Positions 9,998-22,665 of a stretch of 60,000 bases of DNA are shown here, piece by piece. Numbering within the stretch: the first letter of the stretch is position 1; each line of letters begins with the position of its first letter. A model generated the notes under the pieces. That model saw only the letters and a list, made by a program, of their open reading frames with translations, did no database searches and was not told the DNA's origin. The position numbers were made by a program, and so were the translations under genes. Source of the stretch: Owenia fusiformis (lineage: Eukaryota; Annelida; Polychaeta; Sabellida; Oweniidae); contig CAIIXF020000011.1 of assembly GCA_903813345.2 (NCBI GenBank), forward strand, positions 13,501,754-13,561,753. Direction: 5' to 3'.

Positions 9998-12900
9998 TTT
10001 CATGTTGAAAGTAAAATATAATTCATAAAAATAGTAATTTCTCTTCATATCAGTATTTAAATGAAAAACATTGCATTGACCAGGAATCGACCCATGGCCA
10101 GCTGGATGACAGGTTAGCATTCTACCACTGAACCATCAGTGCTTTCATGTTGTAAGTAAAATATAATTCATAAAAATAGTAATTTCTATTCATATAAGTA
10201 TTTAAATGAAAAACATTGCGCTGACCAGGAATCGACCCATAGCCAGCTGGATGACAGGCGAGCATTCTACCACTGAACCATCAGTGCTTTCATGTTGTAA
10301 GTAAAATATAATTCATAAAAATAGTAATTTCTATTCATATAAGTATTTAAATGAAAAACATTGCGCTGACCAGGAATCGACCCATAGCCAGCTGGATGAC
10401 AGGCGAGCATTCTACCACTGAACCATCAGTGCTTTCATGTTGTAAGTAAAATATAATTCATTAAAAAAGGAATTTCTCTTCAAATCAGTATTTAAATGAA
10501 AAACATTGCACTGACCAGGAATCGACCCATGGCCAGCTGGATGACAGGCGAGATTCTACCACTGAACCATCAGTGCTTTCATGTTGAAAGTAAAATATAA
10601 TTCATGAAATAGTAATTTCTTTTCATATAAGTATTTAAATGAAAAACATTGCACTGACCAGGAATCGACCCATAGCCAGCTGGATGACAGGCGAGCATTC
10701 TACCACTGAACCATCAGTGCTTTCATGTTGTTAGTAAAGTATAATTCATAAAAATAGTAATTTCTCTTCATATCAGTATTTAAATGAAATACATTGCACT
10801 GGCCAGGAATTGAACCGTGGGCAGCTGGATGACAGGCGAGCATTCTACCACTGAACCATCAGTGCTTTCATGTTGAAAGTAAAATATAATTCATAAAAAT
10901 AGTAATTTCTCTTCATATCAGTATTTAAATGAATTACATTGCAATGACAAGGAATCGAACCGTGGGCAGCTGGATGACAGGCGAGCATTCTACCACTGAA
11001 CCATCAGTGCTTTCATGTTGAAAGTAAAATATAATTCATAAAAATAGTAATTTCTCTTTATATCAGTATTTAAATGAAAATCATTGCACTGACCAGGAAT
11101 TGAACCATGGGCAGCTGGATGACAGGCGATCATTCTACCACTGAACCATCAGTGCTTTCATGTTGAAAGTAAAATATAATTCATAAAAATAGTAATTTCT
11201 CTTCATATCAGTATTTAAATGAAAAACATTGCATTGACCAGGAATCGACCCATGGCCAGCTGGATGACAGGCGAGATTCTACCACTGAACCATCAGTGCT
11301 TTCATGTTGAAAGTAAAATATAATTCATGAAATAGTAATTTCTTTTCATATAAGTATTTAAATGAAAAACATTGCACTGACCAGGAATCGACCCATAGCC
11401 AGCTGGATGACAGGCGAGCATTCTACCACTGAACCATCAATGATTTCATGTTGTAAGTAAAATATAATTCATTAAAAAGGAATTTCTCTTATATCAGTGT
11501 TTAAATGAAAATTATTGCCCTGACCAGGAATTGAACCATGGGCAGCTGGATGACAGGCGATCATTTTACCACTGAACCATCAGTGCTTTCATGTTGTAAG
11601 TAAAATATAATTCATTAAAAAAGGAATTTCTCTTCATATCATTATTTAAATGAAAAACATTGCCCTGACCAGGAATCGACCCATAGCCAGCTGGATGACA
11701 GGCGAGCATTCTACCACTGAACCATCAGTGCTTTCATGTTGTAAGTAAAATATAATTCATTAAAAAAGGAATTTCTCTTCATATCAGTATTTAAATGAAA
11801 AACATTGCACTGACCAGGAATCAACCGATGGCCAGCTGGATGACAGGTTAGCATTCTACCACTGAACCATCAGTGCTTTCATGTTGAAAGTAAAATATAA
11901 TTCATAAAAATAGTAATTTCTATTCATATAAGTATTTAAATGAAAAACATTGCACTGACCAGGAATTGAACCGTGGGCAGCTGGATGACAAGCGAGCATT
12001 CTACCACTGAACCATCAGTGCTTTCATGTTGAAAGAAAAATATAATTCATAAAAATAGTAATTTCTCTTCATATCAGTATTTAAATGAAAAACATTGCAC
12101 TGACCAGGAATCGACCCATGGCCAGCTGGATGACAGGTTAGCATTCTACCACTGAACCATCAGTGCTTTCATGTTGAAAGTAAAATATAATTCGTAAAAA
12201 TAGTAATTTCTCTTCATATAAGTATTTAAATGCAAAAACATTGCACTGACCAGGAATCGACCCATAGCCAGCTGGATGACAGGCGAGCATTCTACCACTG
12301 AACCATCAGTGCTTTCATGTTGTTAGTAAAGTATAATTCATAAAAATAGTAATTTCTCTTCATATCAGTATTTAAATGAAATACATTGCACTGACCAGGA
12401 ATTGAACCGTGGGCAGCTGGATGACAGGCAAGCATTCTACCACTGAACCATCAGTGCTTTCATGTTGTTAGTAAAGTATAATTCATAAAAATAGTAATTT
12501 CTCTTCATATCAGTATTTAAATGAAATACATTGCAATGACAAGGAATCGAACCGTGGGCAGCTGGATGACAGGCGAGCATTCTACCACTGAACCATCAGT
12601 GCTTTCATGTTGAAAGTAAAATATAATTCATAAAAATAGTAATTTCTCTTTATATCAGTATTTAAATGAAAATCATTGCACTGACCAGGAATTGAACCAT
12701 GGGCAGCTGGATGACAGGCGATCATTTTACCACTGAACCATCAGTGCTTTCATGTTGTAAGTAAAATATAATTCATTAATAAAGGAATTTCTCTTCATAT
12801 CATTATTTAAATGAAAAACATTGCCCTGACCAGGAATCGACCCATAGCCAGCTTGATGACAGGCGAGCATTCTACCACTGAACCATCAGTGCTTTCATGT

Positions 12901-14340
12901 TGTAAGTAAAATATAATTCATTAAAAAAGGAATTTCTCTTCATATCAGTATTTAAATGAAAAACATTGCACTGACCAGGAATCGACCAATGGCCAGCTGG
13001 ATGACAGGTTAGCATTCTACCACTGAACCATCAGTGCTTTCATGTTGTAAGTAAAATATAATTCATAAAAATAGTAATTTCTATTCATATAAGTATTTAA
13101 ATGAAAAACATTGCACTGACCAGGAATTGAACCGTGAGCAGCTGGATGACAAGTGAGCATTCTACCACTGAACCATCAGTTCTTTCATGTTGAAAGTAAA
13201 ATATAATTCATAAAAATAGTAATTTCTCTTCATATCAGTATTTAAATGAAAAACATTGCACTGACCAGGAATCGACCCATGGCCAGCTGGATGACAGGTT
13301 AGCATTCTACCACTGAACCATCAGTGCTTTCATGTTGTCAGTAAAATATAATTCATAAAAATAGTAATTTCTATTCATATAAGTATTTAAATGAAAAACA
13401 TTGCGCTGACCAGGAATCGACCCATAGCCAGCTGGATGACAGGCGAGCATTCTACCACTGAACCATCAGTGCTTTCATGTTGTAAGTAAAATATAATTCA
13501 TAAAAATAGTAATTTCTATTCATATAAGTATTTAAATGAAAAACATTGCGCTGACCAGGAATCGACCCATAGCCAGATGGATGACAGGCGAGCATTCTAC
13601 CACTGAACCATCAGTGCTTTCATGTTGTTAGTAAAGTATAATTCATAAAAATAGTAATTTCTCTTCATATCAGTATTTAAATGAAATACATTGCAATGAC
13701 AAGGAATCGAACCGTGGGCAGCTGGATGACAGGCGAGCATTCTACCACTGAACCATCAGTGCTTTCATGTTGAAAGTAAAATATAATTCATAAAAATAAT
13801 AATTTCTCTTCATATCAGTATTTAAATGAAAAACATTGCACTGACCAGGAATCGACCCATGGCCAGCTGGATGACAGGTTAGCATTCTACCACTGAACCA
13901 TCAGTGCTTTCATGTTGTAAGTAAAATATAATTCATAAAAATAGTAATTTCTATTCATATAAGTATTTAAATGAAAAACATTGCGCTGACCAGGAATCGA
14001 CCAATAGCCAGCTGGATGACAGGTTAGCATTCTACCACTGAACCATCAGTGCTTTCATGTTATAAGTAAAATATAATTCATTAAAATAGTAATTTCTCTT
14101 CATATCAGTATTTAAATAAAAAACATTGCGCTGACCAGGAATCGACCCATAGCCAGCTGGATGACAGGCGAGCATTCTATCACTGAACCATCAGTGCTTT
14201 CATGTTGTTAGTAAAGTATAATTCATAAAAATAGTAATTTCTCTTCATATCAGTATTTGAATGAAAAACATTGCACTGACCGGGATTTGAACCATTGGCA
14301 GCTGGATGACAGGCGAGCATTCTACCACTGAACCATCATT

Positions 14341-17300
14341 GATTTCATGTTGTAAGTAAAGTATAATTCATAAAAATAGTAATTTCTCTTCATATAAGTA
14401 TTTAAATGAAAAACATTGCAATGACCAGGAATCGACCCATAGCCAGCTGGATGACAGGCGAGCATTCTACCACAGAACCATCAGTGATTTCATGTGGTAA
14501 GTAAAATATAATTCATAAAAAATGTAATTTCTCTTCATATCAGTATTTAAATCAAAAAAAATTGCACTGACCAGGAACTGAACCATGGGCAACTGGATGA
14601 CAGGCGAGCATTCTACCACTGAACCATCAATGATTTCATGTTGTAAGTAAAATATAATTCATTAAAAAGGAATTTCTCTTTATATCAGTATTTAAATGAA
14701 AATCATTGCACTGACCAGGAATTGAACCATGGGCAGCTGGATGACAGGCGATCATTTTACCACTGAACCATCAGTGCTTTCATGTTGTAAGTAAAATATA
14801 ATTCATTAAAAAAGGAATTTCTCTTCATATCATTATTTAAATGAAAAACATTGCCCTGACCAGGAATCGACCCATAGCCAGCTGGATGACAGGCGAGCAT
14901 TCTACCACTGAACCATCAGTGCTTTCATGTTATAGGTAAAATATAATTCATTAAAAAGGAATTTCTCTTCATATCAGTATTTAAATGAAAAACATTGCAC
15001 TGACCAGGAATTGAACCGTGGGCAGCTGGATGACAAGCGAGCATTCTACCACTGAACCATCAGTGCTTTCATGTTGAAAGTAAAATATAATTCATAAAAA
15101 TAGTAATTTCTCTTCATATCAGTATTTAAATGAAAAACATTGCACAGACCAGGAATCGAACCGTGGGCAGCTGGATGACAAGCGAGCATTCTACCACTGA
15201 ACCATCAATAATTTCATTTTGCAAGTAAAATATAATTCATTAAAAAGGAATTTCTCTTTATATAATTATTTAAATGAAAATCATTGCACTGACCAGGAAT
15301 TGAACCATGGGCAGCTGGATGACAGGCGATCATTTTACCACTGAACCATCAGTGCTTTCATGTTGTAAGTAAAATATAATTCATTAAAAAAGGAATTTCT
15401 CTTCATATCATTATTTAAATGAAAAACATTGCCCTGACCAGGAATCGACCCATAGCCAGCTGGATGACAGGCGAGCATTCTACCACTGAGCCATCAGTGC
15501 TTTCATGTTGTAAGTAAAATATAATTCATTAAAAAGGAATTTCTCTTCATATCAGTATTTAAATGAAAAACATTGCACTGACCAGGAATTGAACCGTGGG
15601 CAGCTGGATGACAAGCGAGCATTCTACCACTGAACCATCAGTGCTTTCATGTTGAAAGTAAAGTATAATTCATAAAAATAGTAATTTCTATTCATATAAG
15701 TATTTAAATGAAAAACATTGCGCTGACCAGGAATCGACACATAGCCAGCTGGATGACAGGTTAGCATTCTACCACTGAACCATCAGTGCTTTCATGTTGA
15801 AAGTAAAATATAATTCATAAAAATAGTAATTTCTATTCATATAAGTATTTAAATGAAAAACATTGCGCTGACCAGGAATCGACCCATAGCCAGCTGGATG
15901 ACAGGCGAGCATTCTACCACTGACCCATCAGTGCTTTTATGTTGTTAGTAAAGTATAATTCATAAAAATAGTAATTTCTCTTCATATCAGTATTTAAATG
16001 AAATACATTGCACTGACCAGGAATTGAACCGTGGGCAGCTGGATGACAGGCGAGCATTCTACCACTGAACCATCAGTGCTTTCATGTAGAAAGTAAAATA
16101 TAATTCATAAAAATAGTAATTTCTCTTCATATCAGTATTTAAATGAAAAAAAATTGCACTGACCAGGAACTGAACCATGGGCAACTGGATGACAGGCGAG
16201 CATTCTACCACTGAACCATCAATGATTTCATGTTGTAAGTAAAATATAATTCATTAAAAAAGGAATTTCTCTTTATATCAGTATTTAAATGAAAATCATT
16301 GCATTGACCAGGAATTGAACCATGGGCAGCTGGATGACAGGCGATCATTTTACCACTGAACCATCAGTGCTTTCATGTTGTAAGTAAAATATAATTCATT
16401 AAAAAAGGAATTTCTCTTCATATCATTATTTAAATGAAAAACATTGCCCTGACCAGGAATCGACCCATAGCCAGCTGGATGACAGGCGAGTATTCTACCA
16501 CTGAACCATCGTGCTTTCATGTTGTAAGTAAAATATAATTCATTAAAAAAGGAATTTCTCTTCATATCAGTATTTAAATGAAAAACATTGCACTGACCAG
16601 GAATTGAACCGTGGGCAGCTGGATGACAAGCGAGCATTCTACCACTGAACCATCAGTGCTTTCATGTTGTAAGTAAAATATTATTCATAAAAATAGTAAT
16701 TTCTCTTCATATAAGTATTTAAATGAAAAACATTACGCTGACCAGGAATCGACCCATAGCCAGCTGGATGACAGGCGAGCATTCTACCACTGAACCATCA
16801 GTGCTTTCATGTTGTTAGTAAAGTATAATTCATAAAAATAGTAATTTCTCTTCATATCAGTATTTAAATGAAATAGATTGCACTGACCAGGAATTGAACC
16901 GTGGGCAGCTGGATGACAGGCGAGCATTCTACCACTGAACCATCAGTGCTTTCATGTTGAAAGTAAAATATAATTCATTAAAAAAGGAATTTCTCTTCAT
17001 ATCATTATTTAAATGAAAAACATTACCCTGACCAGGAATCGACCCATAGCCAGCTGGATGACTGGCGAGAATTCTACCACTGAACCATCAGTGCTTTCAT
17101 GTTGTAAGTAAAATATAATTCATAAAAATAGTAATTTCTATTCATATAAGTATTTAAATGAAAAACATTGCGCTGACAAGGAATCGACCCATAGCCAGCT
17201 GGATGACAGGCGAGCATTCTACCACTGAACCATCAGTGCTTTCATGTTGTTACTAAAGTATAATTCATAAAAATAGTGATTTCTCTTCATATCAGTATTT

Positions 17301-17382
17301 AAATGAAAAACATTGCACTGACCGGGATTTGAACCATGGGCAGCTGGATGACAGGCGAGCATTCTACCACTGAACCATCATT
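14341..17382. repeat. higher-order repeat copy 1 (3,042 bp, 21 units)
   Basis: The start is marked by GATTTCATGTTGTAAGTAAA following the unusual ACCATCATT variant. The order of unit variants from here to 17,382 is repeated almost base for base in the next 3.04 kb. Markers include a unit with CATGTGGTAAG, one with TTGCAAG, one with ACATAGCC and one with a GACTGGCGAGAA variant. A small difference between copies is ACCATCGTGC near 16,508 against ACCATCAGTGC in copy 2. Confidence 0.85.
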
Positions 17383-20300
17383 GATTTCATGTTGTAAGTA
17401 AAGTATAATTCATAAAAATAGTAATTTCTCTTCATATAAGTATTTAAATGAAAAACATTGCAATGACCAGGAATCGACCCATAGCCAGCTGGATGACAGG
17501 CGAGCATTCTACCACAGAACCATCAGTGATTTCATGTGGTAAGTAAAATATAATTCATAAAAAATGTAATTTCTCTTCATATCAGTATTTAAATCAAAAA
17601 AAATTGCACTGACCAGGAACTGAACCATGGGCAACTGGATGACAGGCGAGCATTCTACCACTGAACCATCAATGATTTCATGTTGTAAGTAAAATATAAT
17701 TCATTAAAAAGGAATTTCTCTTTATATCAGTATTTAAATGAAAATCATTGCACTGACCAGGAATTGAACCATGGGCAGCTGGATGACAGGCGATCATTTT
17801 ACCACTGAACCATCAGTGCTTTCATGTTGTAAGTAAAATATAATTCATTAAAAAAGGAATTTCTCTTCATATCATTATTTAAATGAAAAACATTGCCCTG
17901 ACCAGGAATCGACCCATAGCCAGCTGGATGACAGGCGAGCATTCTACCACTGAACCATCAGTGCTTTCATGTTGTAGGTAAAATATAATTCATTAAAAAG
18001 GAATTTCTCTTCATATCAGTATTTAAATGAAAAACATTGCACTGACCAGGAATTGAACCGTGGGCAGCTGGATGACAAGCGAGCATTCTACCACTGAACC
18101 ATCAGTGCTTTCATGTTGAAAGTAAAATATAATTCATAAAAATAGTAATTTCTCTTCATATCAGTATTTAAATGAAAAACATTGCACAGACCAGGAATCG
18201 AACCGTGGGCAGCTGGATGACAAGCGAGCATTCTACCACTGAACCATCAATGATTTCATTTTGCAAGTAAAATATAATTCATTAAAAAGGAATTTCTCTT
18301 TATATAAGTATTTAAATGAAAATCATTGCACTGACCAGGAATTGAACCATGGGCAGCTGGATGACAGGCGATCATTTTACCACTGAACCATCAGTGCTTT
18401 CATGTTGTAAGTAAAATATAATTCATTAAAAAAGGAATTTCTCTTCATATCATTATTTAAATGAAAAACATTGCCCTGACCAGGAATCGACCCATAGCCA
18501 GCTGGATGACAGGCGAGCATTCTACCACTGAGCCATCAGTGCTTTCATGTTGTAAGTAATATATAATTCATTAAAAAGGAATTTCTCTTCATATCAGTAT
18601 TTAAATGAAAAACATTGCACTGACCAGGAATTGAACCGTGGGCAGCTGGATGACAAGCGAGCATTCTACCACTGAACCATCAGTGCTTTCATGTTGAAAG
18701 TAAAGTATAATTCATAAAAATAGTAATTTCTATTCATATAAGTATTTAAATGAAAAACATTGCGCTGACCAGGAATCGACACATAGCCAGCTGGATGACA
18801 GGTTAGCATTCTACCACTGAACCATCAGTGCTTTCATGTTGAAAGTAAAATATAATTCATAAAAATAGTAATTTCTATTCATATAAGTATTTAAATGAAA
18901 AACATTGCGCTGACCAGGAATCGACCCATAGCCAGCTGGATGACAGGCGAGCATTCTACCACTGACCCATCAGTGCTTTCATGTTGTTAGTAAAGTATAA
19001 TTCATAAAAATAGTAATTTCTCTTCATATCAGTATTTAAATGAAATACATTGCACTGACCAGGAATTGAACCGTGGGCAGCTGGATGACAGGCGAGCATT
19101 CTACCACTGAACCATCAGTGCTTTCATGTAGAAAGTAAAATATAATTCATAAAAATAGTAATTTCTCTTCATATCAGTATTTAAATGAAAAACATTGCAC
19201 TGACCAGGAACTGAACCATGGGCAACTGGATGACAGGCGAGCATTCTACCACTGAACCATCAATGATTTCATGTTGTAAGTAAAATATAATTCATTAAAA
19301 AAGGAATTTCTCTTTATATCAGTATTTAAATGAAAATCATTGCATTGACCAGGAATTGAACCATGGGCAGCTGGATGACAGGCGATCATTTTACCACTGA
19401 ACCATCAGTGCTTTCATGTTGTAAGTAAAATATAATTCATTAAAAAAGGAATTTCTCTTCATATCATTATTTAAATGAAAAACATTGCCCTGACCAGGAA
19501 TCGACCCATAGCCAGATGGATGACAGGCGAGTATTCTACCACTGAACCATCAGTGCTTTCATGTTGTAAGTAAAATATAATTCATTAAAAAAGGAATTTC
19601 TCTTCATATCAGTATTTAAATGAAAAACATTGCACTGACCAGGAATTGAACCGTGGGCAGCTGGATGACAAGCGAGCATTCTACCACTGAACCATCAGTG
19701 CTTTCATGTTGTAAGTAAAATATTATTCATAAAAATAGTAATTTCTCTTCATATAAGTATTTAAATGAAAAACATTACGCTGACCAGGAATCGACCCATA
19801 GCCAGCTGGATGACAGGCGAGCATTCTACCACTGAACCATCAGTGCTTTCATGTTGTTAGTAAAGTATAATTCATAAAAATAGTAATTTCTCTTCATATC
19901 AGTATTTAAATGAAATAGATTGCACTGACCAGGAATTGAACCGTGGGCAGCTGGATGACAGGCGAGCATTCTACCACTGAACCATCAGTGCTTTCATGTT
20001 GAAAGTAAAATATAATTCATTAAAAAAGGAATTTCTCTTCATATCATTATTTAAATGAAAAACATTACCCTGACCAGGAATCGACCCATAGCCAGCTGGA
20101 TGACTGGCGAGAATTCTACCACTGAACCATCAGTGCTTTCATGTTGTAAGTAAAATATAATTCATAAAAATAGTAATTTCTATTCATATAAGTATTTAAA
20201 TGAAAAACATTGCGCTGACAAGGAATCGACCCATAGCCAGCTGGATGACAGGCGAGCATTCTACCACTGAACCATCAGTGCTTTCATGTTGTTACTAAAG

Positions 20301-20421
20301 TATAATTCATAAAAATAGTGATTTCTCTTCATATCAGTATTTAAATGAAAAACATTGCACTGACCGGGATTTGAACCATGGGCAGCTGGATGACAGGCGA
20401 GCATTCTACCACTGAACCATC
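17383..20421. repeat. higher-order repeat copy 2
   Basis: It begins 3,042 bp after the same word in copy 1 and carries the same variant order. After 20,421 the order departs, and a fragment resembling the first units of the block (ACCACAGAACC variant near 20,700) follows, suggesting an incomplete further copy. The near-identity implies recent unequal exchange, or possibly an assembly duplication. Confidence 0.85.
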
Positions 20422-22665
20422 AGTGCTTTCATGTTGTTAGTAAATTATAATTCATAAAAATAGTAATTTCTCTTCATATCAGTATTTGAATGAAAAACAT
20501 TGCACTGACCGGGATTTGAACCATGGGCAGCTGGATGACAGGCGAGCATTCTACCACTGAACCATCAGTGATTTCATGTTGTAAGTAAAGTATAATTCAT
20601 AAAAATAGTAATTTCTCTTCATATAAGTATTTAAATGAAAAACATTGCACTGACCAGGAATCGACCCATAGCCAGCTGGATGACAGGCGAGCATTCTACC
20701 ACAGAACCATCAGTGATTTCATGTTGTAAGTAATATATAATTCATAAAAAATGTAATTTCTCTTCATATCAGTATTTAAATCAAAAAAAATTGCACTGAC
20801 CAGGAATCGACCCATAGCCAGCTGGATGACAGGCGAGCATTCTACCACTGAACCATCAGTGCTTTCATGTTGTAAGTAAAATATAATTCATTAAAAAAGG
20901 AATTTCTCTTCATATCATTATTTAAATGAAAAACATTGCACTGACCAGGAATTGAACCATGGGCAGATGGATGACAGGCGATCATTTTACCACTGAACCA
21001 TCAGTGCTTTCATGTTGTAAGTAAAATATAATTCATTAAAAAAGGAATTTCTCTTCATATCATTATTTAAATGAAAAACATTGCACTGACCAGGAATCGA
21101 CCCATAGCCAGCTGGATGACAGGCGAGCATTCTACCACTGAACCATCAGTGCTTTCATGTTGTAAGTAAAATATAATTCATTAAAAAAGGAATTTCTCTT
21201 CATATCATTATTTAAATGAAAAACATTGCGCTGACCAGGAATCGACCCATAGCCAGCTGGATGACAGGCGAGCATTCTACCACTGAACCATCAGTGCTTT
21301 CATGTTGTAAGTAAAATATAATTCATTAAAAAAGGAATTTCTCTTCATATCATATTTAAATGAAAAACATTGCACTGACCAGGAATCGACTCATGGCCAG
21401 CTGGATGACAGGTTAGCATTCTACCACTGAACCATCAGTGCTTTCATGTTGTAAGTAAAATACAATTCATAAAAATAGTAATTTCTCTTCATATAAGTAT
21501 TTAAATGAAAAACATTGCACTGACTAGGAATCGACCCATAGCCAGCTGGATGACAGGCGAGCATTCTACCACTGAACAATCAGAGCTTTCATGTTGTAAG
21601 TAAAATATAATTCATAAAAAATGTAATTTCAACTGGATGACAGGCGAGCATTCTACCACTGAACCATCATTGCTTTCATGTTGTAAGTAAAATATAATTC
21701 ATAAAAATTGTAATTTCTCTTCATATCAGTATTTAAATGAAAAACATAGAACTGACCAGGAATTGAACCATTGGCAACTGGATGACAGGCGAGCATTCTA
21801 CCACTGAACCATCAGTGATTTCATGCTGTAAGAGAAGAATAATTCATAAAAGATGTAGTTTCTCTTCATATGAGTATTTAAATGAAAAACATTGCACTGA
21901 CCAGGAATCGACCCATGGCCAGCTGGATTACAGCCGAGCATTCTACCAATGAACCATCAGTGCTTTCATGTTGTAAGTGAAGTATAATTCATAAAAGATG
22001 TAGTTTCTCTTCATATCAGTATTTAAATGAAAAACATTGCACTGACCAGGAATCGAACCACTGCCAGCTGGATGACAGGTTAGCATTCTACCACTGAACC
22101 ATCAGTGCTTTCATGTTGTAAGTAAAGTACAATTCATAAAAACAGTAATTTCTCTTCATATAAGTATTTAAATGAAAAACATTGCACTGACCAGGAATCG
22201 ACCCATCGCCAGCTGGATGACACGCGAGCATTCTACCACTGAACCATCAGTGCTTTCATGTCGTCACTAAAATATTATTCAAAAAAATTTTAATTTCTCC
22301 TCATATCAGTATTTAAATGAAAAAGATTGCACTGACCAGGAATTGAACCATGGGCAACTGGATGACAGGCGAGCATTCTACCATTGAACCATCAGTGATT
22401 TCATGTTGTAAGTAAAATATAATTCATAAATTATTTAATTTCTCTTCATATCAATATTTAAATGAAAAACATTGCACTGACCAGGAATGGAACCATGGCC
22501 AGCTGGATGACATGCGATTGTTGTCTATCTTCATATCCGTTTTTAACTGACCAGGAGACGACCCATGGCCAGCATTGTGATGGCGAGCATTCTACCACTG
22601 AACCACAAATGCTTTCATTTTAACACTAATGTAAAATTCATAAAAATTGTAATTTATCTTCAGTT

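Larger units (their letters stand above)
8461..22665 (-). repeat. 14.2-kb satellite of ~97 units, 145 bp each, built on a tRNA-Gly-like cassette
   Basis: The period is 145 bp: identical words recur at 9561, 9706, 9851, 9996 and 10141. Read on the minus strand, each unit is a 71-nt tRNA-like part plus a 74-nt AT-rich spacer. The tRNA-like part opens GCACTGATGGTTCAGTGGTA, a tRNA-Gly 5' half with an A box. It then has CTGTCAT at the anticodon-loop position, a B box (GGTTCAATTCC, GGTTCGATTCC or the weaker GGGTCGATTCC), and TCAGTGC closing the acceptor stem. A run of T follows within about 8 nt in many units. The number of units is length divided by 145. Central units are very similar; units at both edges are diverged or truncated. 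It could alternatively be viewed as a tandemly amplified tRNA-derived SINE. Confidence 0.9.

Noticed and set aside
16350-16637. 95-residue minus-strand protein in the satellite
   Set aside because: It is simply two satellite units read in one frame; neighbouring units break the frame.
8461-22665. CRISPR array
   Set aside because: Regular spacing exists, but the whole 145-bp unit repeats with no unique spacers, and the sequence context is eukaryotic.
8461-22665. A cluster of working tRNA-Gly or tRNA-Asp genes
   Set aside because: Acceptor and D arms are good, but the anticodon stem and T-stem have mismatches in every unit inspected, so normal tRNA folding is unlikely.
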